From: Desulfobulbus sp.
GTDB lineage: Bacteria > Desulfobacterota > Desulfobulbia > Desulfobulbales > Desulfobulbaceae
DNA: 6,359 nucleotides
Direction of reading: 5' to 3'
NCBI GenBank assembly: GCA_011051825.1
Contig: DRKH01000308.1
Coordinates: 1-6,359, forward strand
Shown here: positions 5,395 to 6,359 of the stretch, in pieces
How the letters are laid out: the number at the start of each line of letters is the position of its first letter
Position numbering within the stretch: the stretch's first letter is position 1
Position numbers and translations under genes: made by a program
The notes under the pieces: generated by a model
What the model was told of the DNA's origin: nothing
Seen by the model: the letters and a program-made list of their open reading frames with translations, nothing else
Databases searched by the model: none

Positions 5395-5943
5395 ATGAAT
5401 ACATGCAGCAGAGAAGAGGAACGACGAATACAACATCGCATTAAGAACAATATTGTTTTGAAACGAAAACGACAAAATCTGCAGGAAACTCTACGGATAC
5501 TTGCCGAGGTTGGAACCGGTGGACAGCAGTGTAAAAAACTCCAGATTCGATGTGGCGGTACCTTCGGTCTGTATTCGGATGTTATGGTCATTCAGGAAGG
5601 GGAGGTGACCGGTTTCAGGAATCTGCCGGATTTTGATTTTGTTTTTTTCACCTTTGCCATCGGACAGCAACCTGGACCTGATATGGTAAATCTTTTTCAA
5701 TATTGCAGGATGTTGCTTAAGCCGGGGGGAACACTGGCCTTGTTACTGCCGGATGAGAAGAAACGTCCCAGGCATCATTTTTTTTCCACATTTTTCATGT
5801 CGATAATTGGTATCAGAAGTGGAGAAAGTTCCATGGTCGATCTCCTGCAAAACTCCGGCCTGGTCAATGTACATGAAAAAAAAGTGACAAGGTGCGGCGT
5901 GATTGTTACCGGCAATCGCCCGGTACCGTACTCCGGACCATGA
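5395..5943 (+). CDS. small class I SAM methyltransferase-like protein, degenerate
   Basis: A 182-residue protein whose second half follows the Rossmann methyltransferase pattern: DFDFVFFTFA (residues 79-88, motif IV region), CRMLLKPGGTLALLLP (104-119, the LKPGG motif) and the end pattern LLQNSGLVNVHEKKVTRCGVIVTG (150-173), as in UbiE/Methyltransf_11 proteins. The first half is weak: EVGTGGQQ (38-45) may be motif I, and FGLYSD (57-62) occupies the place where the ribose-binding acidic residue after strand 2 is expected, but that residue appears to be lost. The first 35 residues are highly charged and basic. The protein is shorter than typical (about 200-260). Start: AAGGAG at 5381-5386, 8 nt before ATG. 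Substrate unknown; it may be a non-catalytic relative. The next gene is a LuxR-type regulator, but a terminator lies between them. Confidence 0.68.
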   Translation: MNTCSREEERRIQHRIKNNIVLKRKRQNLQETLRILAEVGTGGQQCKKLQIRCGGTFGLYSDVMVIQEGEVTGFRNLPDFDFVFFTFAIGQQPGPDMVNLFQYCRMLLKPGGTLALLLPDEKKRPRHHFFSTFFMSIIGIRSGESSMVDLLQNSGLVNVHEKKVTRCGVIVTGNRPVPYSGP

Positions 5944-6055
5944 AAATCACGACAGGCCCGTACCTGTTCTTTGGGTTCAACCAGGGAAAATAATTATGGA
6001 ATGATGACCTGTGCTGTTGTAAAGAAGATTATCAGGCTGTGAGAGTATGTCCCCT

Positions 6056-6101
6056 GCACTCTTGTTTTTACCATCGGCAAGAGTGCGCTCTGTTTTTTTT
6101 T
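6056..6101 (+). terminator. rho-independent terminator after the methyltransferase-like gene
   Basis: GCACTCTTG (6056-6064) pairs perfectly with CAAGAGTGC (6078-6086) around a 13-nt loop, followed after GCTCTG by nine T residues (6093-6101). It lies 112 nt after the methyltransferase-like stop and just before the LuxR-type start, so it separates the two units. The six bases between stem and T-run make it slightly non-ideal. Confidence 0.72.
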
Positions 6102-6114
6102 ATTGTATAGGGTC

Positions 6115-6359
6115 ATGGAAGGGTTGAGTACGTCGGAACTTCTAGCATTGTTGGAAATTATATCTGATTGTACTCAGTGCGCCACGATTGGGCGGTTTCT
6201 TGAAATAGCTGCTGCTGTCGGTGACATGTTGCAGGCTGGGAATATTGTTTTTTTGTCTTCAAAGTTCGATTTTTCAAGTACTCCGGCTTCAATCCATGAG
6301 ATCAATGTCTCCTACCCCGTTCAATGGGTGGATATGTACCGTGCTGCAAATTATGTCAA
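6115..6359 (+). CDS. LuxR-family regulator, autoinducer-binding domain (partial, runs off the window)
   Basis: An open frame of 81 codons from ATG 6115 to the window end without a stop. The translation begins MEGLSTSELLALLEIISD and ends with NVSYPVQWVDMYRAANYV (residues 64-81). This matches the autoinducer-binding domain of LuxR/SdiA/TraR proteins, where YP-x-x-W-x-x-x-Y and the following N-Y/F precede a conserved DP; Trp71 and Tyr75 correspond to the two aromatic pocket residues (TraR Trp57 and Tyr61). Such proteins bind acyl-homoserine lactones or other signals and carry a C-terminal HTH, not visible here. The only upstream purine stretch is AGGG 2-3 nt before ATG, so the start is not certain. 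The terminator just upstream suggests its own promoter. No luxI-type synthase is seen in the window. Confidence 0.75.
   Translation, partial: MEGLSTSELLALLEIISDCTQCATIGRFLEIAAAVGDMLQAGNIVFLSSKFDFSSTPASIHEINVSYPVQWVDMYRAANYV

Noticed and set aside
5076..5591. 171-codon minus-strand open frame
   Set aside because: Overlaps the strongly initiated methyltransferase-like gene and the repeat region; the translation is low-complexity, rich in Ser, Phe and Arg, without recognisable motifs or RBS.
5952..5970. ACAGG/CCTGT hairpin just after the methyltransferase-like stop
   Set aside because: Only a 5-bp stem with a poor T-run; the hairpin at 6056-6101 is far stronger.
6043..6101. CRISPR, tRNA, rRNA or riboswitch signals anywhere in the window
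   Set aside because: No spaced direct-repeat array, cloverleaf or recognisable aptamer core was seen; the only strong structures are the terminator and the element palindrome.

Overview
The window reads as chromosomal DNA of mid GC content from a Gram-negative, proteobacterium-like organism. The gene families (HxlR, LysE exporter, AraC, MocR, a LuxR-type autoinducer-binding domain) and the IS66-type element fit a proteobacterium in the broad sense. A Desulfobulbus-like sulfate reducer is possible, but that is an impression from sequence style and not something I can demonstrate.

Layout. (1) 19-1006: a divergent pair. A PPOX-type flavin/split-barrel protein gene lies on the minus strand (19-462) and an HxlR-family regulator gene on the plus strand (644-1006). 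They share a 181-nt control region with a dyad and an extended -10 box. (2) 1007-1275: a convergent intergenic spacer holding a 154-bp non-autonomous element (MITE-like, 1105-1258). Its ends begin GTAACT(A/G)TTCAGG, and it is flanked by a perfect 8-bp direct repeat (ttcgatca), the signature of IS66-family transposition. Most of it is a 42-bp-arm palindrome that folds better as plus-strand RNA. (3) 1276-4992, all minus strand: in transcription order a very long MocR-type regulator, an AraC-family regulator starting 10 nt after it, and, after a 227-nt leader, a LysE-family exporter. (4) 4993-5394: a control region with two tandem dyads and a 19-bp tandem repeat, plus a doubtful small ORF. (5) 5395-5943: a small, degenerate class I methyltransferase-like protein, followed by a rho-independent terminator (6056-6101). 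(6) 6115-end: the N-terminal part of a LuxR-family autoinducer-binding regulator, cut off by the window edge.

The most striking object is the MocR protein. A single uninterrupted frame encodes a GntR winged helix, then a complete PLP-dependent aminotransferase fold with its lysine and PLP-binding motifs, then about 200 extra residues that read as a LysR-type substrate-binding (periplasmic-binding-protein-like) domain without any LysR helix-turn-helix. This would be a one-component regulator with two different small-molecule-binding modules.

With the coupled AraC protein (cupin plus two HTHs) and the LysE exporter, the minus-strand cluster looks like an amino-acid or amine sensing and efflux module in which two regulators carrying three effector domains control one transporter. 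The exporter leader carries a 17-bp inverted repeat whose arms are 84 bp apart centre to centre, a plausible AraC or MocR operator pair. The functional links are inference from order and spacing.
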